From CAYFMH01 sp964344775 (GTDB taxonomy: Bacteria > Patescibacteriota > Gracilibacteria > UBA4473): a stretch of DNA of 22,287 nucleotides. The number at the start of each line of letters is the position of its first letter. Position 1 is the first letter of the stretch. A program made the position numbers and the translations under genes. The stretch lies in the NCBI GenBank assembly GCA_964344775.1, contig CAYFOO010000019.1:1-22287 (forward strand). The letters are read 5' to 3'. Shown here in pieces: positions 6,033 to 12,846 of this stretch. The notes beneath the pieces were generated by a model, which saw only the letters and a program-made list of their open reading frames with translations, did no database searches and had not been told where the DNA came from.

Positions 6033-7245
6033 ATATTTCTACCAAACATCGTACTCCATTGCCTCTTCCAAATCCAGTGAGTGCTTCTCCCGAGGTGTAG
6101 GTGAGGCCGATTTGTTCTTTTTTGAGATTCAAAATTTGTGCCACATTTTCTTGGATTCTGTCATGCACGGGAGCGATTTTTGGAATTTTGCATTCGAGTG
6201 AGATGGCCACATTTTGGATTTGGAAATTCGGAAATTTTGATTTGGCGATTTCGAGAGACTTTTCCACATATTTTGCCGAATCCGTGATGCCGGATTTACA
6301 CATTTCATCAGAAAATTCAGCTAATGTTTTTTCTCCAACGGATGAGAGGATTGCATTGCAGAGGGCATGAAAGATAACATCCCCGTCAGAGTTAGCTTCA
6401 AACGATTTTGTGCAATTAGAGAATTTGATTCCTCCGAGGGTGATTGGTTTTTCTGGATCGAATTGAGGTCTGAATTTATGAGAGTCCTCCCCAATTCCAA
6501 TCCTTAAATTTTCTGCTTCTGCATCCGGATTCTGGACAATCCGGAATGACAGATCATATTGTGGGAAATCGGAAGGAAAAGTGATTTTCTGATTTTTTGT
6601 ACTGCATTCGTAGACATGGATTTCTTCACCGATTTGGGCCAGGAGTTCGGCTTCATCTCGGGGGAGAGGGGCCGAGGAATGAATTCCTTGGTTAACGTGT
6701 TGGATGGCACGAGAAAAAGTCTCTAGATCTGAGATCTGCGGCGTTTGGGTTTCAAAAATTGCTTCCCGATCGAGAAAATCAACCACTTTTCCTTTTTGGA
6801 CTTTTTTGATGGAATTGGGTGAGAAAAATCCAAAAATCACATTTTTCTTTTTTTCTGCTAATTTGATCGCTTTGGTGATTTCTTCTGTCGGGATGAAGGG
6901 GTTGGCACCATTGTGCACGAGGATTCTGGCGTTTTTCTCCCCCTTGAAAGGGGGAGTTAAGGAAGCAGTAAGAAATTCGATGGCTTTTACGAGCGACTCA
7001 AATCTTTCTGTTCCACCAATAATTACATCTTTTATTTTCCTTAATTTTGAATTTTTAATTTTGAGTTTTGAATTTTGAAATTGATCTTTATTTACTACTA
7101 AAACTATCTCATCAATTTCTGGGCATTTCTCAAAAACTTCCAACGTCCTCTCAATCACGGGAGTTCCAAACTGATCCGAAAAAAGTTTATCAAAACCACA
7201 ACGAGTGGATGATCCGGCGGCGAGGATAATGGCGATGTTTTTCAT
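6019..7245 (-). CDS. ispDF: Bifunctional IspD-IspF: MEP cytidylyltransferase / MEcPP synthase
   Basis: Fusion of MEP-pathway steps 3 and 5. The IspD part (1-235) has LAAGSSTRCGFDK (8-20, with Arg15 and Lys20) and QTPQ (167-170). The IspF part (from about 248) has the metal-binding DSH (Asp254, His256) and HALCNA (His293), and a C-terminal TSGEALTGFGRGNGV. Deviations are seen: the usual IspD HDxARPF is HNGANPF (111-117), and in IspF the usual Asp four residues after the metal His is Asn297. Short repeats are embedded: AAAATTC-type heptamers at residues 56-67, a palindrome encoding TPPFKG (97-102), and a REP-like hairpin at the inter-domain linker. The start overlaps the dxr stop by ATGA, implying translational coupling. 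Confidence 0.93.
   Translation of the reverse strand: MKNIAIILAAGSSTRCGFDKLFSDQFGTPVIERTLEVFEKCPEIDEIVLVVNKDQFQNSKLKIKNSKLRKIKDVIIGGTERFESLVKAIEFLTASLTPPFKGEKNARILVHNGANPFIPTEEITKAIKLAEKKKNVIFGFFSPNSIKKVQKGKVVDFLDREAIFETQTPQISDLETFSRAIQHVNQGIHSSAPLPRDEAELLAQIGEEIHVYECSTKNQKITFPSDFPQYDLSFRIVQNPDAEAENLRIGIGEDSHKFRPQFDPEKPITLGGIKFSNCTKSFEANSDGDVIFHALCNAILSSVGEKTLAEFSDEMCKSGITDSAKYVEKSLEIAKSKFPNFQIQNVAISLECKIPKIAPVHDRIQENVAQILNLKKEQIGLTYTSGEALTGFGRGNGVRCLVEILISF
6525..6551 (-). repeat. REP-like hairpin in the IspD-IspF linker
   Basis: The plus strand reads ATTCTGG-ACAAT-CCGGAAT followed by GACA (hairpin 6529-6547). It closely matches the intergenic repeat GATTCCGGTCAAGCCGGAAT at 20430-20449. It encodes residues around FRIVQNPDAE, exactly between the two enzyme domains. 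Confidence 0.65.
6937..6956 (-). repeat. In-frame CTCCCCCTT hairpin in ispD
   Basis: Nine-bp perfect arms CTCCCCCTT and AAGGGGGAG surround a 2-nt loop. It encodes TPPFKG, an apparent extra loop before the RILVHNGANPF strand of IspD. Confidence 0.65.
7045..7079 (-). repeat. TTTTGAA heptamer array in ispD
   Basis: Five tandem 7-bp units (TTTTGAA, TTTTTAA, TTTTGAG, TTTTGAA, TTTTGAA). Read in the gene direction they encode QNSKLKIKNSKL, closely matching the peptide encoded by the array in valS (3537-3564). Confidence 0.8.
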
Positions 7246-8348
7246 AAAATATTTTTAGCGACCTCTCGTGCTTTTTTATCAATTTCTATAATTTTTTCTA
7301 GACTTTCTGGATTTTCTAATTTTGTTTTTTCGATTACTCGTTCTAAAATCTCAAAAATCTGCAAAAAAGAGATTTTATCGGCTAAAAATGCTGCTACCGC
7401 TACCTCATTGGCCGCATTGAAAACAATGGGGTAGTTTTGCATCTTTTCCGCACAATATTCGAGGATTTGGAGCGTTCGGAATGTCTTTTTATCCGGTTCA
7501 GAAAAAGATAAGTTTAGATTTCGGAAATCCTGTGACGGGAGATCGTAGTTTTCTCTTTTGGGATAACTCAGTGCGTAGGCGATCGGGAGTTCCATATTTG
7601 GTGGAGAAATTTGTGCGATCACAGAACTATCCGGGAATTCCACCATGGAGTGCACGATGGATTCTCGATGAATCACAATCTCGATTTGTTCCTTTTTTGC
7701 CCCAAAAAGGTGCATGGCTTCAAAGAATTCCAGACATTTGTTTGCTAGTGTCGCGGAATCAATGGTAATTTTTGCACCCATATTCCAGTTTGGATGTTTG
7801 AGGGCTTGTGCTTTTGTTATTTTTGAGAGGTCTTTCACTCCGAAGAAAGGGCCGCCGGAGCAGGTGAGAAGAATTTTTTTATAATTCTGCAGGCGACATT
7901 CGCGAATGTCGCCTGCGGTAGTTGAAGTGTTTAAACATTGAAAGATGGCCGAGTGTTCTGAATCCACAGGAAGGATGGGAACTTTATTTTCTCGAGCCAA
8001 TTGCATCACGAGTTCTCCTCCAGCGACAAGACTTTCTTTGTTCGCAAGGGCAAGTGGAACCCCTTGTTTCAGCGTTTCAATCGTGAATTTGAGTCCGGCA
8101 AATCCTACGACGGCATTGAGCACGATGTCCGGTTCGCATTTTTTAATAAATTCTGCAAAATCTTCATTGGTACGAGTATCGAAGAGGTGAGGGATTTGAA
8201 ATTTTTCAGCTAATTTTTCCAACTCTGGAAATCGACTGTGTGCAGAAGCACCTACAATCTGGAATTTATCGGGATTTTTACGGACGATTTCAAACGTTGA
8301 TTGGCCGATAGATCCCGTAGCACCGAGGAGTAAAACTTTTTTTATCAT
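7242..8348 (-). CDS. dxr: 1-deoxy-D-xylulose 5-phosphate reductoisomerase
   Basis: Converts DXP to MEP with NADPH, the committed MEP-pathway step. Motifs are the NADPH-binding GATGSIG (9-15), NKESLVAGGE (103-112), the metal ligands in PVDSEHSA (Asp129, Glu131), SGGPF (164-168), NKCLEFFEA with the third acidic ligand, and IHRESIVHSMVEF. At 368 aa it is slightly short of the usual 380-400. A perfect 28-bp palindrome encodes residues 145-154, in the variable stretch between FQCL and KKILLT. It is the first gene of dxr-ispDF-ispE; its TGA stop overlaps the ispDF ATG. The short region to 8463 separates it from a divergent orphan gene. Confidence 0.96.
   Translation of the reverse strand: MIKKVLLLGATGSIGQSTFEIVRKNPDKFQIVGASAHSRFPELEKLAEKFQIPHLFDTRTNEDFAEFIKKCEPDIVLNAVVGFAGLKFTIETLKQGVPLALANKESLVAGGELVMQLARENKVPILPVDSEHSAIFQCLNTSTTAGDIRECRLQNYKKILLTCSGGPFFGVKDLSKITKAQALKHPNWNMGAKITIDSATLANKCLEFFEAMHLFGAKKEQIEIVIHRESIVHSMVEFPDSSVIAQISPPNMELPIAYALSYPKRENYDLPSQDFRNLNLSFSEPDKKTFRTLQILEYCAEKMQNYPIVFNAANEVAVAAFLADKISFLQIFEILERVIEKTKLENPESLEKIIEIDKKAREVAKNIL
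7889..7916 (-). repeat. Perfect 28-bp palindrome in dxr
   Basis: The 14-base arm GCAGGCGACATTCG is followed directly by its exact reverse complement. It lies in coding sequence and encodes GDIRECR, a segment that looks like an addition to the DXR core. Confidence 0.85.
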
Positions 8349-8406
8349 TTTTACTTGCCGAATGTAAAACTTTGGGAGTAAAATTACAAAAGCAAATTAA
8401 ATTAAT

Positions 8407-8435
8407 TTGACAAAAATAAAAAAATATGATAAAAA
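8407..8435 (+). promoter_or_regulatory. Sigma-70-type promoter for orphan gene at 8463
   Basis: TTGACA (8407-8412) is followed after 17 bp by TAAAAA (8430-8435) with an extended TGA just before it. The block TTGACAAAAATA-N7-ATGATAAA is identical in sequence and spacing to the one upstream of the orphan gene at 12193. Confidence 0.6.
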
Positions 8436-8462
8436 ATTATCGTATTTTATAAGTTTTAAATA

Positions 8463-8780
8463 ATGGAATTAGGTAAAAAATATCGGGTAATGACTGCTAC
8501 TGAACATGGCTTGGGGATAGTAGCAGAATCTCCCATCTCTCTGGAATCTGCACGGGAAACAATAGAAAAACTTGCCATCCATTATACAAAAATGGTTGAG
8601 TTGACGATTTTTTCAGATGGAAATGAAGAAGTGGTGAGAGTTGAGGCAAGGATGGCAGAAGAAGGTATGAATGGAGAAATTTTTGTAGGTGTTTTGGATA
8701 GAGAATATGGAGGCAAATGGAGTTGTAAAAAAGGTGCTGATCAAAAACTGGTTTGTGAAGGTCTTCCTAAGGCAGCTTAA
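8463..8780 (+). CDS. Orphan protein, 105 aa
   Basis: Unrecognised small soluble protein, apparently mixed alpha/beta: ATEHGLGIVAESPISLESARETIEKLA (residues 12-38) suggests a helix after a short strand, and the second half (VELTIFSDGNEEVVRVEARMAEEG, then GEIFVGVLDREYGGKW) suggests strands. There is no signal peptide. It follows a good TTGACA promoter and an AT-rich leader shared with other orphan genes. Its last 4 bp overlap the convergent ispG end. It sits between dxr and ispG, but a link to isoprenoid synthesis is only positional. Confidence 0.7.
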   Translation: MELGKKYRVMTATEHGLGIVAESPISLESARETIEKLAIHYTKMVELTIFSDGNEEVVRVEARMAEEGMNGEIFVGVLDREYGGKWSCKKGADQKLVCEGLPKAA

Positions 8781-9961
8781 CAATTCTTTTTTACAAAATC
8801 CTCCAGAATCTGCCAGAACTGATCCTCAATATTATCCCCCTTCAGATCACAAAAATGTTTGCCGCTGACAAAAACCGAAGCGATCGGTTTTTCGGCTTTT
8901 CCGGGCAGTGATATGCCGATATCGGCATTTTTGGCTTCTCCGGGACCATTGACCACGCAGCCCATCACGGCAATCTTTAGATTTTCCACGTCGGGATATT
9001 TTTCTTTCCATTCGGGAAGCGTTTTTTGGATTCGTTCATTAATTTTCAAAGCCAAGTGTTGAAACTGATCAGAGGAAGTTCGTCCACATCCGGGACAACT
9101 GGTCACTCGTGGAGCAAAATTTCTCAGCCCCAGACTTTGGAGGATCATTTTTCCCATTTCCACTTCTCGAGTTCGAGATTCTCCTGGTAGGGGAGTGAGA
9201 GAGACACGGATGGTGTGGCCGATGCCTTTATTTAGTAGCACTCCCAGGGCGATCGAACTGCTCACAATTCCAAAATCTCCTTGTCCTGCCTCAGTGAGTC
9301 CTAGATGAAGTACGTAGTTTGATTTGGCGATTTCTGTGTACACACGAATCATTGAGTTTATCTCTGACATTTTGGCCGAGAGGACAATTTTATTTTTTGG
9401 AAGGCCGATTTTTTCGGCTAATTGGGCTGAGTTGAGCACAGATTTGATTGCGGCTTCTTCCAGAATTTCTTCAGAAGTTTTGTCAGTATTTTTGGCCATT
9501 AAATCATCCAGAATTTCTGCATCCACTGATCCGGAATTCACACCGATTCTCACCGGTTTGTCGTACTTAATCGCCAGTTCGATTATTTCCTGGAAATTTT
9601 GATCTCTAGCATTTCCAGGATTGATGCGGTATTTGTCTAGCGATTTGGCACAATCGGGATATTTTTTCAGCAGCAGATTTCCGTTGAAGTGAAAATCACC
9701 CACGATGGGCACATCGGAGATTTTTTGCACGTTTTTAACGATCTGTGGTACTGCTTGGGCGGCATCCTCATTATTCACCGTGATGCGGACAATCTGGGCA
9801 CCAGCTTTTTCAAGCTCGAGAATTTGGTCCGTTGTGGCTGCTACATCGGCGGTATCGGTATTAGTCATGGATTGGAGTACCACGGGGTGATTAGCTCCGA
9901 GGATGATGTTTCCGATTTTGACAGTGGTTTTTTTTATATTTTGCATGCCAGAGGTGACCAT
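8777..9961 (-). CDS. ispG: (E)-4-hydroxy-3-methylbut-2-enyl diphosphate synthase
   Basis: Iron-sulfur enzyme that converts MEcPP to HMBPP, the penultimate MEP step. Visible are PVVLQSMTNTDT (26-37), the GDFHFN strand (88-93), the 4Fe-4S ligands Cys289 and Cys292 in SCPGCGR and Cys335 in GCVVNGPGE, and Glu342. The two-domain bacterial form is present, without the plant-type insertion, and 394 aa is within family range. An alternative start at 9946 (MQNIKK) would drop five residues and fits the family equally well. It faces the divergent orphan gene at 10035. Confidence 0.96.
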   Translation of the reverse strand: MVTSGMQNIKKTTVKIGNIILGANHPVVLQSMTNTDTADVAATTDQILELEKAGAQIVRITVNNEDAAQAVPQIVKNVQKISDVPIVGDFHFNGNLLLKKYPDCAKSLDKYRINPGNARDQNFQEIIELAIKYDKPVRIGVNSGSVDAEILDDLMAKNTDKTSEEILEEAAIKSVLNSAQLAEKIGLPKNKIVLSAKMSEINSMIRVYTEIAKSNYVLHLGLTEAGQGDFGIVSSSIALGVLLNKGIGHTIRVSLTPLPGESRTREVEMGKMILQSLGLRNFAPRVTSCPGCGRTSSDQFQHLALKINERIQKTLPEWKEKYPDVENLKIAVMGCVVNGPGEAKNADIGISLPGKAEKPIASVFVSGKHFCDLKGDNIEDQFWQILEDFVKKNC

Positions 9962-9977
9962 AAAGTAAATTTTTTCT

Positions 9978-10005
9978 TTGACAATCTTTTGAGCGGGAGT
10001 AATAC
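9978..10005 (+). promoter_or_regulatory. Putative promoter for orphan gene at 10035
   Basis: TTGACA (9978-9983) followed after 16 bp by TAATAC (10000-10005). The -35 is a perfect match and the -10 is weak. Confidence 0.4.
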
Positions 10006-10034
10006 CTTCACGACTTTTATTTTATATTTTAAAA

Positions 10035-10460
10035 ATGCCAGATCGAAAATCAGAAATTATCGGAGAACCTACTTTTTTTCTGGAATTGAGAGAGGGAAGT
10101 ATCTCCACTGCAGAATTAAAAACTCAGATTCTATCACATACCACTGAAATTCTACAGAATCGAAGTGCTTTGAGAACATTTTTAGAAATAATTGATGCCC
10201 AAAACTTAGAATTAACTGTTTGTACTTGGGAATTTCTATTGCGTTCATCTGCTTACGCTGAAAATGATCCTGAAGCGTTTAAAATGTTGAAAAAGAGGTT
10301 TGAATTATGTGCAGATTCTGAACATGCGAGAAAAGTTTTAGCTGCGATTGATGCTTATTTTGAAAAAAGAAAATCAGAAGAAAAAAAGAACCAAGGGAGA
10401 ATGCGGGCAGAGAGACTCTATACAGGGGTACGGGTTTTGGTAGGAGATCGAGTTGCTTAA
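10035..10460 (+). CDS. Orphan protein, 141 aa
   Basis: Unrecognised, predicted mainly helical and charged. Residues about 30-110 (ILQNRSALRTFLEIIDAQNLELT... and LKKRFELCADSEHARKVLAAIDAYF) look like consecutive amphipathic helices, followed by a Lys/Glu/Arg-rich segment KRKSEEKKNQGRMRAERL. There are no membrane segments. The ATG follows the shared AT-rich leader, and its end overlaps the convergent ispH end by 4 bp. It is divergent from ispG. Function unknown. Confidence 0.7.
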   Translation: MPDRKSEIIGEPTFFLELREGSISTAELKTQILSHTTEILQNRSALRTFLEIIDAQNLELTVCTWEFLLRSSAYAENDPEAFKMLKKRFELCADSEHARKVLAAIDAYFEKRKSEEKKNQGRMRAERLYTGVRVLVGDRVA

Positions 10461-11383
10461 TTTGAATTTAATTTTTCAGGTAGTGGAAAGCTCAGATTTT
10501 CTTCTTTGGTTTGAAGTATTTCTACTTCCAGATTAGGACTTTTTTGCTGAAATTTTTCAATCGTTTGTTCTATCAGAATTTCTGGGACTGAAGCACCAGA
10601 AGTGAGGCCTACTCTTTCGTATTGAAAAATTTCTTCTGGTATTTCATCTGCATTATCAAAAAGAGCGGATTTACACCCGTATTTTTGGGCTGTTTCGACG
10701 AGGCGATTAGAATTGGAAGAATTTTTTGATCCCAAAACCGCGAGAAAATCACATTTTCCAGCCGCTTCTTTGACCGCGTTTTGACGGTTCTGACTGGCGT
10801 AACAGACATCTTTTGGTACTTCGAGGTGGGGGATTTTGTCTTTGAGCACTTTAATCAAATTTTCGGTTTCATCATAGGAGAGGGTGGTTTGCGTGAGACA
10901 GACCACTTTTTGATTTTCAAAATCAGTAGGATTTAATGTTTCAACATCTTCCAGATTTTCAACCAATTGCATTTCTGTTACTCCAGAGGTTCCCTGGATT
11001 TCCTGATGGCGTTTGTGACCAATAAGGACTATTTTATAATTTTGAGCAGCAAATTTTTTGGCCTCTTCGTGTACTTTGTTCACGAGCGGACAAGTGGCAT
11101 CGATAATGCGAAGATTTTTGGCTTCACATTTGCTTCGAAAATCGGGAGATACGCCGTGGGCTGAAAAAACCAGTACGGATCTTTCTGGTATTTTTTTTAA
11201 ATTCGGCTCAAAAATGACGCCTTTTTCTTTAAATTTCTGCACGAGAAAATGGTTGTGCACGATTTCATGATTGACATAAACCGGTGTACCAAATTGTTCC
11301 AAGCACTTTTCCAAAATCTGAATTGCTCGGTCCACACCAGCACAGAATCCACGAGGAGAGATGAGGCAGAGAGATTGTATCAT
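10457..11383 (-). CDS. ispH: 4-hydroxy-3-methylbut-2-enyl diphosphate reductase
   Basis: The last MEP enzyme (LytB): reduces HMBPP to IPP and DMAPP using an iron-sulfur cluster. The cluster cysteines are Cys14 (PRGFCAGVDRA), Cys98 (DATCPLVNKVH) and Cys194 (KDVCYASQNR). Substrate-binding histidines are visible at His39 (VNHEIVHN), His76 (SAHGVSP) and His123 (IGHKRHQE), as are the TQTTLS and SKNSSNSNRL motifs. The length of 308 aa is typical. An octamer array separates it from yjbQ upstream, so whether the two are co-transcribed is uncertain. Confidence 0.97.
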   Translation of the reverse strand: MIQSLCLISPRGFCAGVDRAIQILEKCLEQFGTPVYVNHEIVHNHFLVQKFKEKGVIFEPNLKKIPERSVLVFSAHGVSPDFRSKCEAKNLRIIDATCPLVNKVHEEAKKFAAQNYKIVLIGHKRHQEIQGTSGVTEMQLVENLEDVETLNPTDFENQKVVCLTQTTLSYDETENLIKVLKDKIPHLEVPKDVCYASQNRQNAVKEAAGKCDFLAVLGSKNSSNSNRLVETAQKYGCKSALFDNADEIPEEIFQYERVGLTSGASVPEILIEQTIEKFQQKSPNLEVEILQTKEENLSFPLPEKLNSN

Positions 11384-11393
11384 TACAAAGATT

Positions 11394-11425
11394 ACGAGTT
11401 AACGAGAAAACGAGATGACGAGAAT
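11394..11425 (+). repeat. ACGAGNNN octamer array between ispH and yjbQ
   Basis: Four tandem 8-bp units (ACGAGTTA, ACGAGAAA, ACGAGATG, ACGAGAAT). Farther on (11463-11478) related units occur in inverse orientation (CTCGTCAACTTG), so the spacer can form a long imperfect hairpin. The same family lies after mraY (16731-16762). Confidence 0.7.
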
Positions 11426-11485
11426 TAAAAAAATTCTTTTTAAATAATCTTGTTTACTTGTGATCTCGTCAACTTGTTTGCTATT

Positions 11486-11944
11486 TTATTTTCCTACAAA
11501 ACTTAGTACCACTTCTCGTTCTTTTCCGTGATCGAGTTCGAACATCATGATTCTTTGCCAAGTTCCAAGGAGCATTTTTCCGTTTTCTACTGGGACAGTT
11601 TCTGAAGCGGATCCGAGAAGCATTTGTGATACGTGAGAGTGGCCATTGAGACAATCCCTTCCATTTGCTAGTGGACAAATAGTTTCAGGGTCTCGGATGT
11701 GGGTGTCGTTGTGCAGATATTTTGCTTCTGGTGGAACAAGTTCTTTGAAAACCACCCTTTTGAGATCATCCAGAAAACCTTTTTCCTTTTCGTTAATTTT
11801 AATCGCTACCGTAGTATGTCGTGTAAAAATATTTACGAGGCCGTTTTTTGCTCCAACATTTTTGAGGAATTTTTCAGTTTTTTCCGTGAGATCAACAATC
11901 TCAAAGAAGCTTTTTGTCTTGATTTTTATGGTTTCCAGTTCCAT
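11486..11944 (-). CDS. yjbQ: YjbQ/UPF0047 family protein
   Basis: A member of the YjbQ family of small trimeric proteins. Some members show weak thiamine-phosphate-synthase activity, but their true role is unclear. The 152-aa length fits, as do the family motifs: FTRHTTVAIKINE (about 41-53), the HNDTH segment (about 78-82), NGHSHVSQMLLGSASETVPV (about 100-119) and the C-terminal GTWQRIMMFELDHG. The conserved histidines thought to bind a metal are present. It stands alone on the minus strand between ispH and a promoter region. Confidence 0.92.
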   Translation of the reverse strand: MELETIKIKTKSFFEIVDLTEKTEKFLKNVGAKNGLVNIFTRHTTVAIKINEKEKGFLDDLKRVVFKELVPPEAKYLHNDTHIRDPETICPLANGRDCLNGHSHVSQMLLGSASETVPVENGKMLLGTWQRIMMFELDHGKEREVVLSFVGK

Positions 11945-11953
11945 AATTAAAAA

Positions 11954-12148
11954 TTACCTGCGGAATATATTTTTTTGTTTCAAAATTTCAAGCCCATTTT
12001 GGGATTTAAGAACCTGTCTATGATATTCTTTTGGTTGATTGGGAAAATTAGTATGACCATTTCGGCCTCCTGGTAGAGTGATAAAAATAAAGAGTGTGCA
12101 TGGTTTTAATTTTTTATGCGAAAAAACTTGACAAAAATATTGTTTCAT
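11954..12148 (-). CDS. Possible small protein, 64 aa, upstream of yjbQ
   Basis: An open frame whose stop lies 9 bp before the yjbQ ATG. Its second half (PGGRNGHTNFPNQPKEYHRQVLKSQNGLEILKQ) has a protein-like composition and this stretch is richer in GC than the surrounding intergenic sequence. The first half overlaps the promoter of the divergent gene at 12193 and is Phe/Cys/Lys-rich, as expected of AT-rich noncoding DNA. It may be a real coupled gene, a gene remnant or chance. No homology is recognised. Confidence 0.25.
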   Translation of the reverse strand: MKQYFCQVFSHKKLKPCTLFIFITLPGGRNGHTNFPNQPKEYHRQVLKSQNGLEILKQKNIFRR

Positions 12149-12156
12149 GATAAATT
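12128..12156 (+). promoter_or_regulatory. Sigma-70-type promoter for orphan gene at 12193
   Basis: TTGACA (12128-12133), 17-bp spacer, TAAATT (12151-12156), with TGA just before the -10. It shares TTGACAAAAATA-N7-ATGATAAA with the promoter at 8407. Confidence 0.65.
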
Positions 12157-12192
12157 CTAAATGTTTTTAAGTATTTTTTAAATTTTTTGAAA

Positions 12193-12795
12193 ATGGCTAG
12201 AGCATCAGCTAATTTGGTTAGTCCAGAGGTTTTGAAAGCGGTACAAGCCTATCAGAAAACTGGAAGGACGGCTCAAATGAATCAAGAAGCACAAAAAGGA
12301 AATGTGGTGGATGCAGAAGAAAGATTTAGAAATAGGGTCGGGGGCGTTGTAGAAAGAGGATTGAATGTGAAACCGAATGAAGATCTGGAATCTTATCAAG
12401 ACTTGGTAGTTAAAGACGGAGATCAAGAATGTTTACAGAAATTTTTTGGAGTGCAGTGGAGAGAAGCTGCTCTTGGGGTTTGGCAGGTAGAATTTTCTGA
12501 CAACCCGGATATCACTTGGAGGTCGGTAGTGAACAGCATGCTTCACAAAGCAACTTTTGACAAAGGCCATGAACGAGAGCTGGATGTATATCCAAATCCA
12601 GAAACAGAGGCAGAGGACAGAACCTATAGATTTATCGAAGTTTGCACCAGAGAAGAAGAGCTTTTGACAAGTGTTTATGGAGAAGCTTGGAGAAAAAATG
12701 CTTATGATATTTGGCTTGAAAAAGGTCAACCAAAGTTGACTTGGAGAAGAATTGTTAAATACATGATTGATCTAACAGTCATTCCTGATTATTAG
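12193..12795 (+). CDS. Orphan protein with internal duplication, 200 aa
   Basis: Unrecognised cytosolic protein. The ATG at 12193 is chosen over a TTG six bases upstream because it follows the shared AT-rich leader. The C-terminal two thirds contain two related units: about residues 80-122 (FFGVQWREAALGVWQ...PDITWRSVVNSML) and about 155-195 (VYGEAWRKNAYDIWL...PKLTWRRIVKYMI). The common pattern is aromatic-Gly-x-x-Trp-Arg, Ala, Trp, then Pro-x-x-Thr-Trp-Arg and a hydrophobic helix. The N terminus (about 1-60) is Gln/Ala-rich and probably flexible. No family is known to me; the repeated Trp-Arg motifs suggest a small helical fold used twice. Confidence 0.75.
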   Translation: MARASANLVSPEVLKAVQAYQKTGRTAQMNQEAQKGNVVDAEERFRNRVGGVVERGLNVKPNEDLESYQDLVVKDGDQECLQKFFGVQWREAALGVWQVEFSDNPDITWRSVVNSMLHKATFDKGHERELDVYPNPETEAEDRTYRFIEVCTREEELLTSVYGEAWRKNAYDIWLEKGQPKLTWRRIVKYMIDLTVIPDY

Positions 12796-12846
12796 AACGG
12801 AAATATATATTGTGTTTTTCAAAACGGCAGGATAAAATGAGGGGGA

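Noticed and set aside
9689..10147. Plus-strand frame of 152 codons across the start of ispG and the 10035 gene
   Set aside because: It is antisense to the ispG N terminus and out of frame with the better-supported orphan at 10035.
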